Assembly (NCBI GenBank): GCA_003509845.1
Contig: DOMR01000080.1
Location: 1-5,126, forward strand
Length of the DNA: 5,126 nt
Origin: Chitinophagaceae bacterium
Lineage (GTDB): Bacteria > Bacteroidota > Bacteroidia > Chitinophagales > Chitinophagaceae
Direction: 5' to 3'
Below the pieces are notes generated by a model, which was given only the letters and a program-made list of their open reading frames with translations, was not told where the DNA came from and made no database searches. The translations under genes and the position numbers were made by a program. Shown one piece after another: positions 1 to 5,126 of the stretch. Within the stretch, counting starts at the first letter, position 1, and each line of letters begins with the position of its first letter.

Positions 1-176
1 ACGGTCATATTATCGATAATAGTCGCCTCCTGTTGGGGAAATTCATTCACCAATTCAACAACATCGCTGATGTTTTGCTCATCTAAAAATTCTTTTAATA
101 GATGTGTGTCCTCCTTGGCGATAATTTCCAAGAAAAGTTCCGATAAATTTATTTCTTCTTTTAATTCATCCAACAT
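1..176 (-). CDS. mgtE: Probable magnesium transporter MgtE, N-terminal fragment
   Basis: This is a partial gene: only the first 58 codons are inside the window, and the rest lies beyond the left edge. The visible protein starts MLDELKEEINLSELFLEII and continues through LKEFLDEQNISDVVELVNEF into PQQEATIID. That pattern of short acidic helices, with the 'xxDVVELVNEFPxxEA' spacing, resembles the MgtE_N superhelical domain, the cytosolic Mg2+-sensing part of MgtE Mg2+ channels. The CBS domains and membrane helices that would prove it are not visible. The start at 176 is well fixed: an in-frame TAA lies four codons upstream, and no other ATG lies between. There is no Shine-Dalgarno sequence. The gene is divergent from the SET-domain gene, with 46 bases between the two start codons. 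The family call rests on a short stretch, so another helical-repeat protein remains possible. Confidence 0.62.
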   Translation of the reverse strand, partial: MLDELKEEINLSELFLEIIAKEDTHLLKEFLDEQNISDVVELVNEFPQQEATIIDNMT

Positions 177-222
177 GCGTGCAAGTTACGAAAAATTATA
201 AAGGATATATTATATTTATAGT
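177..222. promoter_or_regulatory. Divergent intergenic region with weak -7-like elements
   Basis: These 46 very AT-rich bases must hold the start signals of both divergent genes, unless one promoter lies inside the opposite gene. Reading rightwards, TATATTTA (211-218) matches seven of the eight positions counted in TAnnTTTG and lies just before the ATG at 223. Reading leftwards, TAACTTGC (188-181) is a poorer relative of the same element, just before the ATG at 176. Neither has a clear TTG about 20 bases further upstream. The promoter assignments are therefore tentative. Confidence 0.35.
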
Positions 223-606
223 ATGATTCTACCTATTCTCACCATTGCCCCATCACCTAATCGAGGTCGTGGCGTATTCGCTACAGAGGCTATTCAAATG
301 AATACGACCATTGAAATAGCGCCTGTCATTGTATTAACAAAGGAGCATCGGATTATTGTCGAGCAAACCCTTTTATATGACTATATTTTTGAATGGGGCG
401 AGGATCATAAATCTGCCGCAGTCGCCTTGGGTTATGTATCCATATATAATCATTCGATTCATCCTAACTGTGTGTATGAAATGGATTATGAAAATGATAG
501 GATTTCAATTATTACCATCAAAGATATTCAAGTAGGGGAAGAGCTTTTTATAAATTATAATGCAGAAGTTGACCAGGAGTCACCTGTTTGGTTCGAACAA
601 CATTAA
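223..606 (+). CDS. Small SET-domain protein (putative protein-lysine methyltransferase)
   Basis: The 127-residue protein is essentially a bare SET domain, the fold that transfers a methyl group from S-adenosylmethionine to a lysine side chain. The N-terminal SET motif GRGVFAT is at residues 15-21. The core motif YNHSIHPNC is at 75-83 and contains the NHS of the cofactor-binding pseudoknot. GEELFINYN at 105-113 carries the conserved C-terminal tyrosine (Y112). There is no pre-SET region and no cysteine-rich post-SET Zn motif, as is usual for compact bacterial SET proteins. No signal peptide or membrane segment is visible, so it should be cytoplasmic. ATG 223 is preceded by AT-rich sequence without a Shine-Dalgarno site. 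The substrate cannot be deduced: ribosomal proteins, DNA-binding proteins or small free substrates are all possible. The neighbours give no functional clue, and the gene appears to be monocistronic. Confidence 0.88.
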   Translation: MILPILTIAPSPNRGRGVFATEAIQMNTTIEIAPVIVLTKEHRIIVEQTLLYDYIFEWGEDHKSAAVALGYVSIYNHSIHPNCVYEMDYENDRISIITIKDIQVGEELFINYNAEVDQESPVWFEQH

Positions 607-636
607 TATCATTTAAAATTTAAATATCTTGGCTGG

Positions 637-665
637 ATACACCCAATCATCCAAGTGTATTTTTG
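637..665 (+). terminator. Weak candidate terminator after the SET-domain gene
   Basis: ATACAC (637-642) can pair with GTGTAT (655-660) around a 12-base loop, followed directly by TTTTG. CTTGG (628-632) could instead pair with CCAAG (651-655). The stem is short and the T-run is only four bases, so this is a weak intrinsic terminator at best. Its position 30 bases after the stop codon fits that role. Just upstream, ATTTAAA (611-617) and TTTAAAT (619-625) form a perfect AT-only inverted repeat of unknown meaning. Confidence 0.35.
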
Positions 666-708
666 TTGATCATTGGTCGTTGAAGGAGTCATTGAAGCCC
701 AACAATTT

Positions 709-767
709 CTAAAATCCCCCTAAAATCGCCATTTTGCACTAGTTTTTGTTGGCTTATAATAAAATCG
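709..767 (+). repeat. Three TAAAATC repeats upstream of and inside the his promoter
   Basis: CTAAAATC occurs at 709-716 and again at 720-727, 11 bases apart, which is about one helical turn. TAAAATCG occurs at 721-728 and again at 760-767. The third copy lies in the spacer of the his promoter. The middle copy also forms an inverted repeat, AAAAT-cgcc-ATTTT (722-735). The arrangement would suit a regulator binding site. The motif is short and AT-rich, however, so chance is a serious alternative. The rest of the gap from 666 to 744 shows no ORF or RNA gene that I can recognise. Confidence 0.3.
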
Positions 768-779
768 GTTGTATTTTTG
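749..779 (+). promoter_or_regulatory. Bacteroidota-type promoter of the his operon (TTG / TAnnTTTG)
   Basis: TATTTTTG (772-779) is an exact match to the Bacteroidota -7 consensus TAnnTTTG. TTG at 749-751, within TTTTTGTTGG, lies 20 bases upstream, which is the expected spacing for the -33 element. Centring the box at -7 places the transcription start at about 782-785, on or right next to the leader ATG at 784. Transcription from here would run through the leader peptide and attenuator into hisG, hisD and hisC. Confidence 0.75.
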
Positions 780-783
780 CATC

Positions 784-831
784 ATGAACAGCAACAACCA
801 TACACATCATCATTTTCAAACCAATAGGTAA
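784..831 (+). CDS. hisL: Histidine-rich his operon leader peptide
   Basis: This 15-codon ORF encodes MNSNNHTHHHFQTNR and stops at TAA (829-831). Four of its 15 residues are histidine (positions 6, 8, 9 and 10), three of them consecutive CAT codons at 805-813. It lies between the promoter and a strong terminator hairpin, directly upstream of hisG. This is the arrangement of amino-acid leader peptides such as E. coli HisL. Its role would be to sense charged tRNA-His: a ribosome stalled on the His codons changes folding of the nascent RNA so that transcription continues into hisG. The peptide itself is not expected to have a function. Because the predicted transcription start is at or within a few bases of the ATG, it is probably translated from a leaderless or nearly leaderless transcript. 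The symbol is given by analogy; the sequence is not expected to be alignable with enterobacterial HisL. Confidence 0.88.
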   Translation: MNSNNHTHHHFQTNR

Positions 832-893
832 GCTAAGGGTGTAGGTATGTTTTCAATATTTATACAAAGGGCTTACTCACGGGTAGGCCCTTT
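797..893 (+). promoter_or_regulatory. his transcription attenuator: alternative RNA structures
   Basis: Four segments can be paired by eye. Segment 1, ACCATACAC (797-805), overlaps the first His codons and pairs with segment 2, GTGTAGGT (839-846), in 8 pairs with one bulged A. Part of segment 2, GTAGGT (841-846), can instead pair with segment 3, GCTTAC (871-876), in 6 pairs including two G-U. Segment 3 with segment 4 (883-893) forms the terminator. A second competitor for segment 3 is GTAAGC (828-833), a perfect 6-base complement that overlaps the leader stop codon. A ribosome stalled at the His codons leaves both competitors free, giving antitermination. A ribosome finishing at 829-831 would cover them, so the terminator forms. 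The pairings are seen in the sequence; which antiterminator is used is inference and has not been folded computationally. Confidence 0.72.
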
Positions 894-896
894 TTT
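866..896 (+). terminator. Intrinsic terminator of the his attenuator
   Basis: AAAGGGCTTAC (866-876) pairs with GTAGGCCCTTT (883-893). The 11-pair stem has one T-G wobble (873/886) and a 6-base loop, TCACGG. A run of six T (891-896) ends 20 bases before the hisG ATG. It lies upstream of the structural genes and downstream of the leader peptide, so it should act as a conditional attenuator, not as the end of the SET-gene transcript. Confidence 0.9.
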
Positions 897-916
897 AATG
901 ACTATAACTTATAAAA

Positions 917-1774
917 ATGACGCGTTTAAAATTAGCGATTCAAAAATCGGGAAGATTACATGAGGATTCCATTAAACTTTTAAAGGAGTGTGGCATCGAT
1001 ATTGAAAATGGGGTAAATAAATTAAAAGCAGTAGCGACCAATTTTCCATTGGAGTTGTTCTTTTTAAGAGACGATGATATTCCACAATATGTTGAAGATG
1101 GGGTAGCTGATATTGGTTTTGTAGGAGAGAATGTCGTGTATGAAAAATCTAAAAAAGTGGAAGTGGCTTATGCGTTAGGATTTGGTAAATGCAGATTAAG
1201 TTTTGCAGTGAACAAAAACGAAACATTTACCGGCGCAACTTATTTATCCGGTAAAAAAATTGCCACTAGTTATCCTGTATTAGTTCAAAAATATTTGAAT
1301 GAAAATAAGATACAAGCGGAGATTCATGAAATTAGTGGAAGTGTTGAAATTGCCCCTGGTATTGGATTGGCGGATGTTATTTGTGATTTAGTAAGCAGTG
1401 GCTCGACCTTGTTTATGAATGGATTGAAGGAAGCGGATACCATTTTAGATTCACAAGCCGTTTTAATTAAGCGCCCTGCATTAAATGCAGAAGCTACTGC
1501 AATATTAGAAAGATTATTGTTCCGCATTGAATCTGTAAAAAAAGCGAAAAAAAATAAATATGTATTGTTAAATGCACCTAATGCAAATTTGGATAAAATT
1601 ATTTCATTATTACCAGGGATGAAAAGTCCTACTGTGGTTGCACTAGCGACACCAGGTTGGAGTAGTGTGCATAGTGTCATTGCAGAAAGTGATTTTTGGG
1701 ATATAATTGAAAAATTAAAACTGGCAGGTGCAGAAGGAATTCTTGTAGTGCCAATCGAAAAAATGATTTTATAA
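917..1774 (+). CDS. hisG: ATP phosphoribosyltransferase, long form (HisG)
   Basis: HisG catalyses the first and committed step of histidine synthesis, joining ATP and PRPP to give phosphoribosyl-ATP and pyrophosphate in the cytoplasm. The 285-residue protein begins with LKLAIQKSGRL (residues 4-14). It carries RDDDIPQYVEDGVADIGFVG at 51-70 and the PRPP-binding stretch around 149-165 (GIGLADVICDLVSSGST). Residues from about 213 to 283 form the C-terminal regulatory domain (HisG_C), including LLPGMKSPTVVAL and the final GILVVPIEKMI. This makes it the long, homohexameric type, which is feedback-inhibited by histidine and does not need a separate HisZ subunit. ATG 917 lies in an A-rich context without a Shine-Dalgarno site, 20 bases after the attenuator T-run. 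The stop codon overlaps the hisD start (TAATG), which suggests translational coupling. Length and motifs are normal. Confidence 0.97.
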   Translation: MTRLKLAIQKSGRLHEDSIKLLKECGIDIENGVNKLKAVATNFPLELFFLRDDDIPQYVEDGVADIGFVGENVVYEKSKKVEVAYALGFGKCRLSFAVNKNETFTGATYLSGKKIATSYPVLVQKYLNENKIQAEIHEISGSVEIAPGIGLADVICDLVSSGSTLFMNGLKEADTILDSQAVLIKRPALNAEATAILERLLFRIESVKKAKKNKYVLLNAPNANLDKIISLLPGMKSPTVVALATPGWSSVHSVIAESDFWDIIEKLKLAGAEGILVVPIEKMIL

Positions 1775-3069
1775 TGATGAAAGTATTCAATGAACCTAAG
1801 ATTAATGAATGGGCATCGATTATTGAGCGGCCTTCCATAGATGCTGCGCAATTGAATGATAATGTTCGAAATATTATAGACGAAGTTATCGCTGGGGGTG
1901 ATGCTGCAATAAAAAAAATCACCTTACAATTCGATCGCGTTTCCATCAATGAATTAAAAGTGACTGCTGAAAAAATCGCAGCAGCAGAAAATTTATTAAC
2001 GCCAGGTTTAAAAACAGCGATTCAATTGGCGAAAGTGAACATTGAAATTTTTCATAATAGCCAAATACAAAAAGTAGAACGTATTGAAACCATGCCAGGT
2101 GTTTGGTGTTGGAGAAAATCAGTGGGTATTGAAAAAGTGGGTATATATATTCCAGGAGGATCGGCACCCTTATTTTCAACAGTGTTAATGTTAGGCATAC
2201 CTGCAAAAATAGCAGGTTGTAAAGAGGTTATTTTATGTACGCCGCCCAATGAACAAGGTGAAATTAATCCTGCAATTTTATATGCAGCTTCATTGGTAGG
2301 GGTTACTGCGATATATAGTGTGGGTGGGGCGCAAGCAATTGCAGCCATGGCATATGGTACAGCGACAATACCAAAAGTCCATAAAATATTTGGACCAGGT
2401 AATCAATATGTAACTGCAGCAAAACAGTTGGTGCAACAAAATGGTATTGCCATAGATATGCCAGCAGGGCCAAGTGAGGTATGTGTATGGGCAGATGAAA
2501 ATGCAATACCTTCATTTGTCGCAGCTGATTTATTATCACAAGCGGAGCACGGTCCAGATAGTCAGGTGATTTTAGTCGCTAATAATAAAGCAATTGTTTC
2601 CGCGATACAACTTGAAATAGATTTACAGTTGAGTGCACTTCCTAGGAAGGATTTTGCAACAAAAGCATTAGCAAATTCAAAAGCAATCATTTTGAAAAAC
2701 CAAGATCAGGCAATTGATTTAATAAATGCATATGCGCCAGAACATTTAATTTTAGCAATAGATAATGCATTGCAAATCGCAGATAAAATTATGAATGCGG
2801 GGTCGGTATTCATTGGCAATTATTCGCCCGAATCTGTGGGAGATTATGCAAGCGGCACTAATCATACATTACCAACCAATGGGTATGCAAAAGCCTATAG
2901 CGGCGTAAGCTTAGATAGCTTTGTAAAAAAAATTACTTTTCAACAACTAACAGAGCGGGGATTAATGAATATAGCACCCACCGTAATTGAAATGGCCGAG
3001 GCAGAAGGGTTGCAAGCGCATAGCAATGCAGTATCGGTTAGACTCAATTTGATAAAATCAAAATTATAA
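1774..3069 (+). CDS. hisD: Histidinol dehydrogenase (HisD)
   Basis: HisD is the Zn- and NAD-dependent enzyme that oxidises L-histidinol through histidinal to L-histidine, the last two steps of the pathway. The 431-residue protein has the usual length and all family landmarks: GIYIPGGSAPLFSTVLMLG (123-141), GGAQAIAAMAYGT (184-196), FGPGNQYV (206-213) and DMPAGPSEV (228-236). By comparison with the E. coli enzyme, the zinc ligands are Q256 and H259 (in SQAEHG), D357 (in VGDYASG) and H416 (in LQAHSN). The catalytic Glu-His pair is E323-H324 (in APEHL), and H364 (in TNHTLPT) is also present. The start is ATG 1774, which shares one base with the hisG stop codon; ATG 1777, one codon on, is an equally plausible start. 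hisC follows after only three bases, so the genes form one transcription unit. Confidence 0.97.
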   Translation: MMKVFNEPKINEWASIIERPSIDAAQLNDNVRNIIDEVIAGGDAAIKKITLQFDRVSINELKVTAEKIAAAENLLTPGLKTAIQLAKVNIEIFHNSQIQKVERIETMPGVWCWRKSVGIEKVGIYIPGGSAPLFSTVLMLGIPAKIAGCKEVILCTPPNEQGEINPAILYAASLVGVTAIYSVGGAQAIAAMAYGTATIPKVHKIFGPGNQYVTAAKQLVQQNGIAIDMPAGPSEVCVWADENAIPSFVAADLLSQAEHGPDSQVILVANNKAIVSAIQLEIDLQLSALPRKDFATKALANSKAIILKNQDQAIDLINAYAPEHLILAIDNALQIADKIMNAGSVFIGNYSPESVGDYASGTNHTLPTNGYAKAYSGVSLDSFVKKITFQQLTERGLMNIAPTVIEMAEAEGLQAHSNAVSVRLNLIKSKL

Positions 3070-3072
3070 ATA

Positions 3073-4143
3073 ATGAATTTTGACATTAAAAAAATCGTAA
3101 GGCCCAATATTGAAACATTAAAGGCTTATTCATCTGCGAAGGATGAATATACTGGTGGAGCCAATGTTTTATTAGATGCAAATGAAAATAGTTTGGGTTC
3201 ACCCACCACAAAATGGTATAACAGGTACCCAGATCCTTATCAAAAAGCAGTAAAAGAAAAGATTGCTTTTATCAAACAAATTCCCGCCTCGAAAATATTT
3301 TTAGGAAACGGAAGTGATGAGTGTATTGATATTTTATTTCGAACTTTTTGCGAACCAGGAAAGGATAATATAATTATATGTCCTCCGACGTATCCGATGT
3401 ATGAGGTAAATGCGAATATTAATAATATAGAAATTAAATTTGCACCCTTATTGCCGGATTATCAATTAAATGTCGCGCACATAGAACAATTAGTGAATGA
3501 GCGTACTAAAATAATTTGGATTTGTTCCCCCAATAATCCTACAGGAAATTCATTGGATCGGATTGATATTGAAACTATATTAAATCATTTTAATGGTTTG
3601 GTGGTGGTGGACGAAGCCTATATTAATTTTTCAAAGCAAAAATCATTCAGTGCCTCGTTTATTGATTATCCCAATTTAGTGGTGTTGCAAACCTTGAGTA
3701 AAGCATGGGGCTTGGCGGGTTTGCGATTAGGTATGTGTTTTGCTAGTGAAGCTATTATTGGCTATATGAATAAAGTAAAAGCACCCTATAATATAAATAT
3801 AGTGACCCAGGAATTGGCTTTACAAGCATTGGAAGAAGTGGGACAGGTAAATGATATGATTCAGCACTTGGTGGATATGCGTATCGCTTTAGCGGAAGTA
3901 ATTCAAAGTATGCCCTATGTTGAAAAGGTATATCCATCTGACACCAATTTCTTATTGGTTAAAATACCGAAAGCCAGGGAGTTATATCGTTATTTGTTAA
4001 CACAAGGAATTGTGGTTCGAGATAGGTCTAGTCTTGAAAATTGTTCAGATAGTTTAAGAATTACCGTGGGAACTGAACAAGAAAATACACAGTTGGTGGA
4101 TGCGATGGCGAATTGGATCAATTTGACATTTACATTAGACTAG
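3073..4143 (+). CDS. hisC: Histidinol-phosphate aminotransferase (HisC)
   Basis: HisC is a PLP-dependent class I/II (fold type I) aminotransferase that converts imidazole-acetol phosphate and glutamate to histidinol phosphate and 2-oxoglutarate. The 356-residue protein shows LLDANENSLGSP (33-44), RYPDPYQ (51-57), FLGNGSDECID (76-86), CPPTYPMY (103-110), SPNNPTGN (152-159) and VVVDEAYINFS (177-187). The Schiff-base lysine is K210 in LSKAWGLAGLRLG (208-220), and the substrate-binding arginine is likely R329 in LRITVGT. D180 and Y183 are the expected PLP contacts. The gene starts three bases after the hisD stop, in an A-rich context without a Shine-Dalgarno site. HisC can overlap in specificity with aromatic aminotransferases, but the his operon context makes the assignment firm. 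In many Bacteroidota hisB comes next; here it does not. Confidence 0.96.
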   Translation: MNFDIKKIVRPNIETLKAYSSAKDEYTGGANVLLDANENSLGSPTTKWYNRYPDPYQKAVKEKIAFIKQIPASKIFLGNGSDECIDILFRTFCEPGKDNIIICPPTYPMYEVNANINNIEIKFAPLLPDYQLNVAHIEQLVNERTKIIWICSPNNPTGNSLDRIDIETILNHFNGLVVVDEAYINFSKQKSFSASFIDYPNLVVLQTLSKAWGLAGLRLGMCFASEAIIGYMNKVKAPYNINIVTQELALQALEEVGQVNDMIQHLVDMRIALAEVIQSMPYVEKVYPSDTNFLLVKIPKARELYRYLLTQGIVVRDRSSLENCSDSLRITVGTEQENTQLVDAMANWINLTFTLD

Positions 4144-4198
4144 ATATCCTAATATTTTATTAAATTACACAATCATTTTATAATTAAAAATGGGTCAT
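4144..4198 (+). other. Short AT-rich gap between hisC and the dehydrogenase gene
   Basis: These 55 bases contain no convincing intrinsic terminator. The only hairpin seen is TAATA-ttt-TATTA (4150-4162), which has no GC pairs. I also find no good TTG/TAnnTTTG promoter. The sequence does not decide whether the dehydrogenase gene is read through from the his operon or has its own unrecognised promoter. Confidence 0.4.
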
Positions 4199-5126
4199 AT
4201 GAAAAAAGGAATATATCTTTTATTATTTTCTATCAGCATTCATTTTTTAGCGAAAGCACAGGACAATGCAGGATTAACTTTACCTACTGGGTTTAAAGCA
4301 AATTTATTTGCTGAAAATATTGGAAGTGCTAGACATATTGCCATCTCAAAAAACGGGGTTGTTTTTGCAAAATTGAATAGAGCAGACAAACAAGGTAGAA
4401 CCATTATTAGATTAGCCGATGAAAACAAGGATGGTGTTTCCGATAATATAACAGGTTGGGCAAATTATGGAGGCACTGGCATTTATTTAACTGGTAATGC
4501 CTTATACGCAAGTTCAAATGAAGCTGTATTTAAATATGAATTAGACAGTAAGGATGAGGTTGTAAATCCATTAAGTCCAATTACTGTGGTAAGTGGTTTA
4601 ATCAGCCGTCGTCAACATGAATCAAAATCCATCACTTTTGATAAAACAAATAATATATATGTAAATATTGGTGCTTATTCTAATGCATGTCAAGAAAAAG
4701 ATAGAACACCTGGTGGAAAGGGGATGATGCCATGTCCTATTTTGGATTCAGCGGGGGGTATTTGGAAATTTGATGCAAGCAAGGAGAATCAAACCTATGG
4801 TGACGGGAAAAGATATGCTACTGGTTTAAGAAATGTTATCGGACTAGATTGGAATCCACAAGCCAATAAATTATATGTAGCACAACATGGACGTGATCAA
4901 TTAAATACTTTTTTTCCAAGCTTATATACAGATGCACAAAACGCAGAGTTACCAGCAGAAACTTTTTATGAGATAAATGAGGGGGACAATGCGGGATGGC
5001 CCTATGTTTATTATGATAATTTCCAACATAAAAAAATAGTTTCTCCTGAATATGGCGGAGATGGGAAAAAAGAAGGCGCAAGGGATATTAAAAATCCAGC
5101 AGTCGCTTTCCCTGCGCATATGGCAC
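4199..5126 (+). CDS. Exported PQQ-dependent glucose/sorbosone-type dehydrogenase, N-terminal part
   Basis: The gene is open to the right edge of the window, giving 309 codons of an incomplete protein. Residues 1-20 (MKKGIYLLLF... to AKA) form a Sec signal peptide with likely cleavage before QDNAG, so the enzyme should be periplasmic or secreted. The rest fits the beta-propeller family of PQQ-dependent aldose and sorbosone dehydrogenases: LPTGFKANLFAENIGSARHI near the mature N-terminus, an acidic Ca-type loop DENKDGVSD (74-82), RRQHESKS with a possible catalytic H140, GLRNVIGLDWNP (209-220), QHGRDQLN (229-236), NAGWPY (264-269) and PAVAFPAHMA at the edge. C164 and C179 could form a disulfide. 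The likely reaction is oxidation of a sugar or alcohol with PQQ; the substrate is unknown. Family members sometimes carry a C-terminal cytochrome c domain, which cannot be checked here. The start is chosen at ATG 4199 because it gives a normal MKK signal peptide; in-frame ATG 4190 would add MGH. Confidence 0.85.
   Translation, partial: MKKGIYLLLFSISIHFLAKAQDNAGLTLPTGFKANLFAENIGSARHIAISKNGVVFAKLNRADKQGRTIIRLADENKDGVSDNITGWANYGGTGIYLTGNALYASSNEAVFKYELDSKDEVVNPLSPITVVSGLISRRQHESKSITFDKTNNIYVNIGAYSNACQEKDRTPGGKGMMPCPILDSAGGIWKFDASKENQTYGDGKRYATGLRNVIGLDWNPQANKLYVAQHGRDQLNTFFPSLYTDAQNAELPAETFYEINEGDNAGWPYVYYDNFQHKKIVSPEYGGDGKKEGARDIKNPAVAFPAHMA

Noticed and set aside
734..760. Sigma70-like pair TTGCAC / TATAAT upstream of the his leader
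   Set aside because: The spacer is only 15 bases, and the primary sigma factor of Bacteroidota does not favour this consensus. The TTG/TAnnTTTG promoter at 749-779 is a better match and is correctly placed.
866..896. Hairpin as an ordinary terminator of the SET-domain gene transcript
   Set aside because: It is 260 bases downstream of the SET gene, with a strong promoter and a His-rich ORF in between. Competing upstream segments match its 5' arm, so an attenuator explains it better.
784..916. A metabolite-binding riboswitch in the hisG leader
   Set aside because: The leader is short, contains a translated-looking ORF with a run of His codons, and shows no complex conserved aptamer-like junction. 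Ribosome-mediated attenuation accounts for the visible elements.
898..963. 21-codon ORF starting right after the attenuator T-run and overlapping hisG in another frame
   Set aside because: Its start is only 19 bases before the hisG ATG and it runs into hisG out of frame. The peptide has no amino-acid bias or motif, and no initiation signal distinguishes it from chance.
1324..1851. Long minus-strand open frame (175 codons) across hisG
   Set aside because: It lies almost wholly antisense to the intact hisG and runs into hisD. Its translation is low-complexity (rich in F, I, N and S) with no recognisable motif, so it is a frame shadow of hisG. The shorter minus-strand frames in hisD, hisC and the dehydrogenase gene were rejected for the same reason.
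4123..4150. TTGACA followed 16 bases later by TATCCT at the end of hisC, as a promoter for the dehydrogenase gene
   Set aside because: TTGACA lies within hisC coding sequence and the -10 match is poor. It also follows the E. coli and not the Bacteroidota consensus, so it cannot be separated from chance.

Overview
The window looks like a chromosomal segment from a member of the Bacteroidota, most likely the Chitinophagaceae or a close relative. Four things support this. The DNA is AT-rich. No gene has a Shine-Dalgarno sequence; start codons sit in A-rich contexts. The one clear promoter matches the Bacteroidota -7 element TAnnTTTG. The exported protein has a lipid-free signal peptide ending in AKA-QD. 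The family assignment is inference from gene style, not from a search.

Layout from left to right. The 5' end of a minus-strand gene, probably the Mg2+ transporter/channel MgtE, occupies 1-176. It is divergent from a small SET-domain methyltransferase gene (223-606). A 310-base gap (607-916) follows; it holds a weak terminator candidate, short TAAAATC repeats, a Bacteroidota-type promoter, a 15-codon histidine-rich leader peptide and a rho-independent attenuator. Next come three tightly packed histidine biosynthesis genes: hisG (917-1774), hisD (1774-3069) and hisC (3073-4143). The window ends inside a gene for an exported PQQ-dependent glucose/sorbosone-type dehydrogenase (4199 to the edge).

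How the genes work together. HisG starts the pathway (ATP + PRPP), HisC transaminates imidazole-acetol phosphate, and HisD performs the last two oxidations to histidine. All three appear catalytically intact. HisG is the long form with its own C-terminal histidine-sensing domain, so the pathway is probably controlled twice: by feedback on the enzyme, and by transcription attenuation through the leader peptide MNSNNHTHHHFQTNR. The leader RNA can be drawn as a classical four-segment attenuator. Segment 1 covers His codons, segment 2 lies just past the leader stop codon, segment 3 is the 5' arm of the terminator, and segment 4 is its 3' arm. The leader start codon lies almost at the predicted transcription start, so the leader is probably translated from a (near-)leaderless mRNA.

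The main result is this his attenuator in a Bacteroidota setting. A second point is that the his cluster stops after hisC: hisB and the rest of the pathway do not follow, and an unrelated secreted dehydrogenase comes next on the same strand. The remaining genes look ordinary, and I see no mobile element, CRISPR array, tRNA or rRNA.
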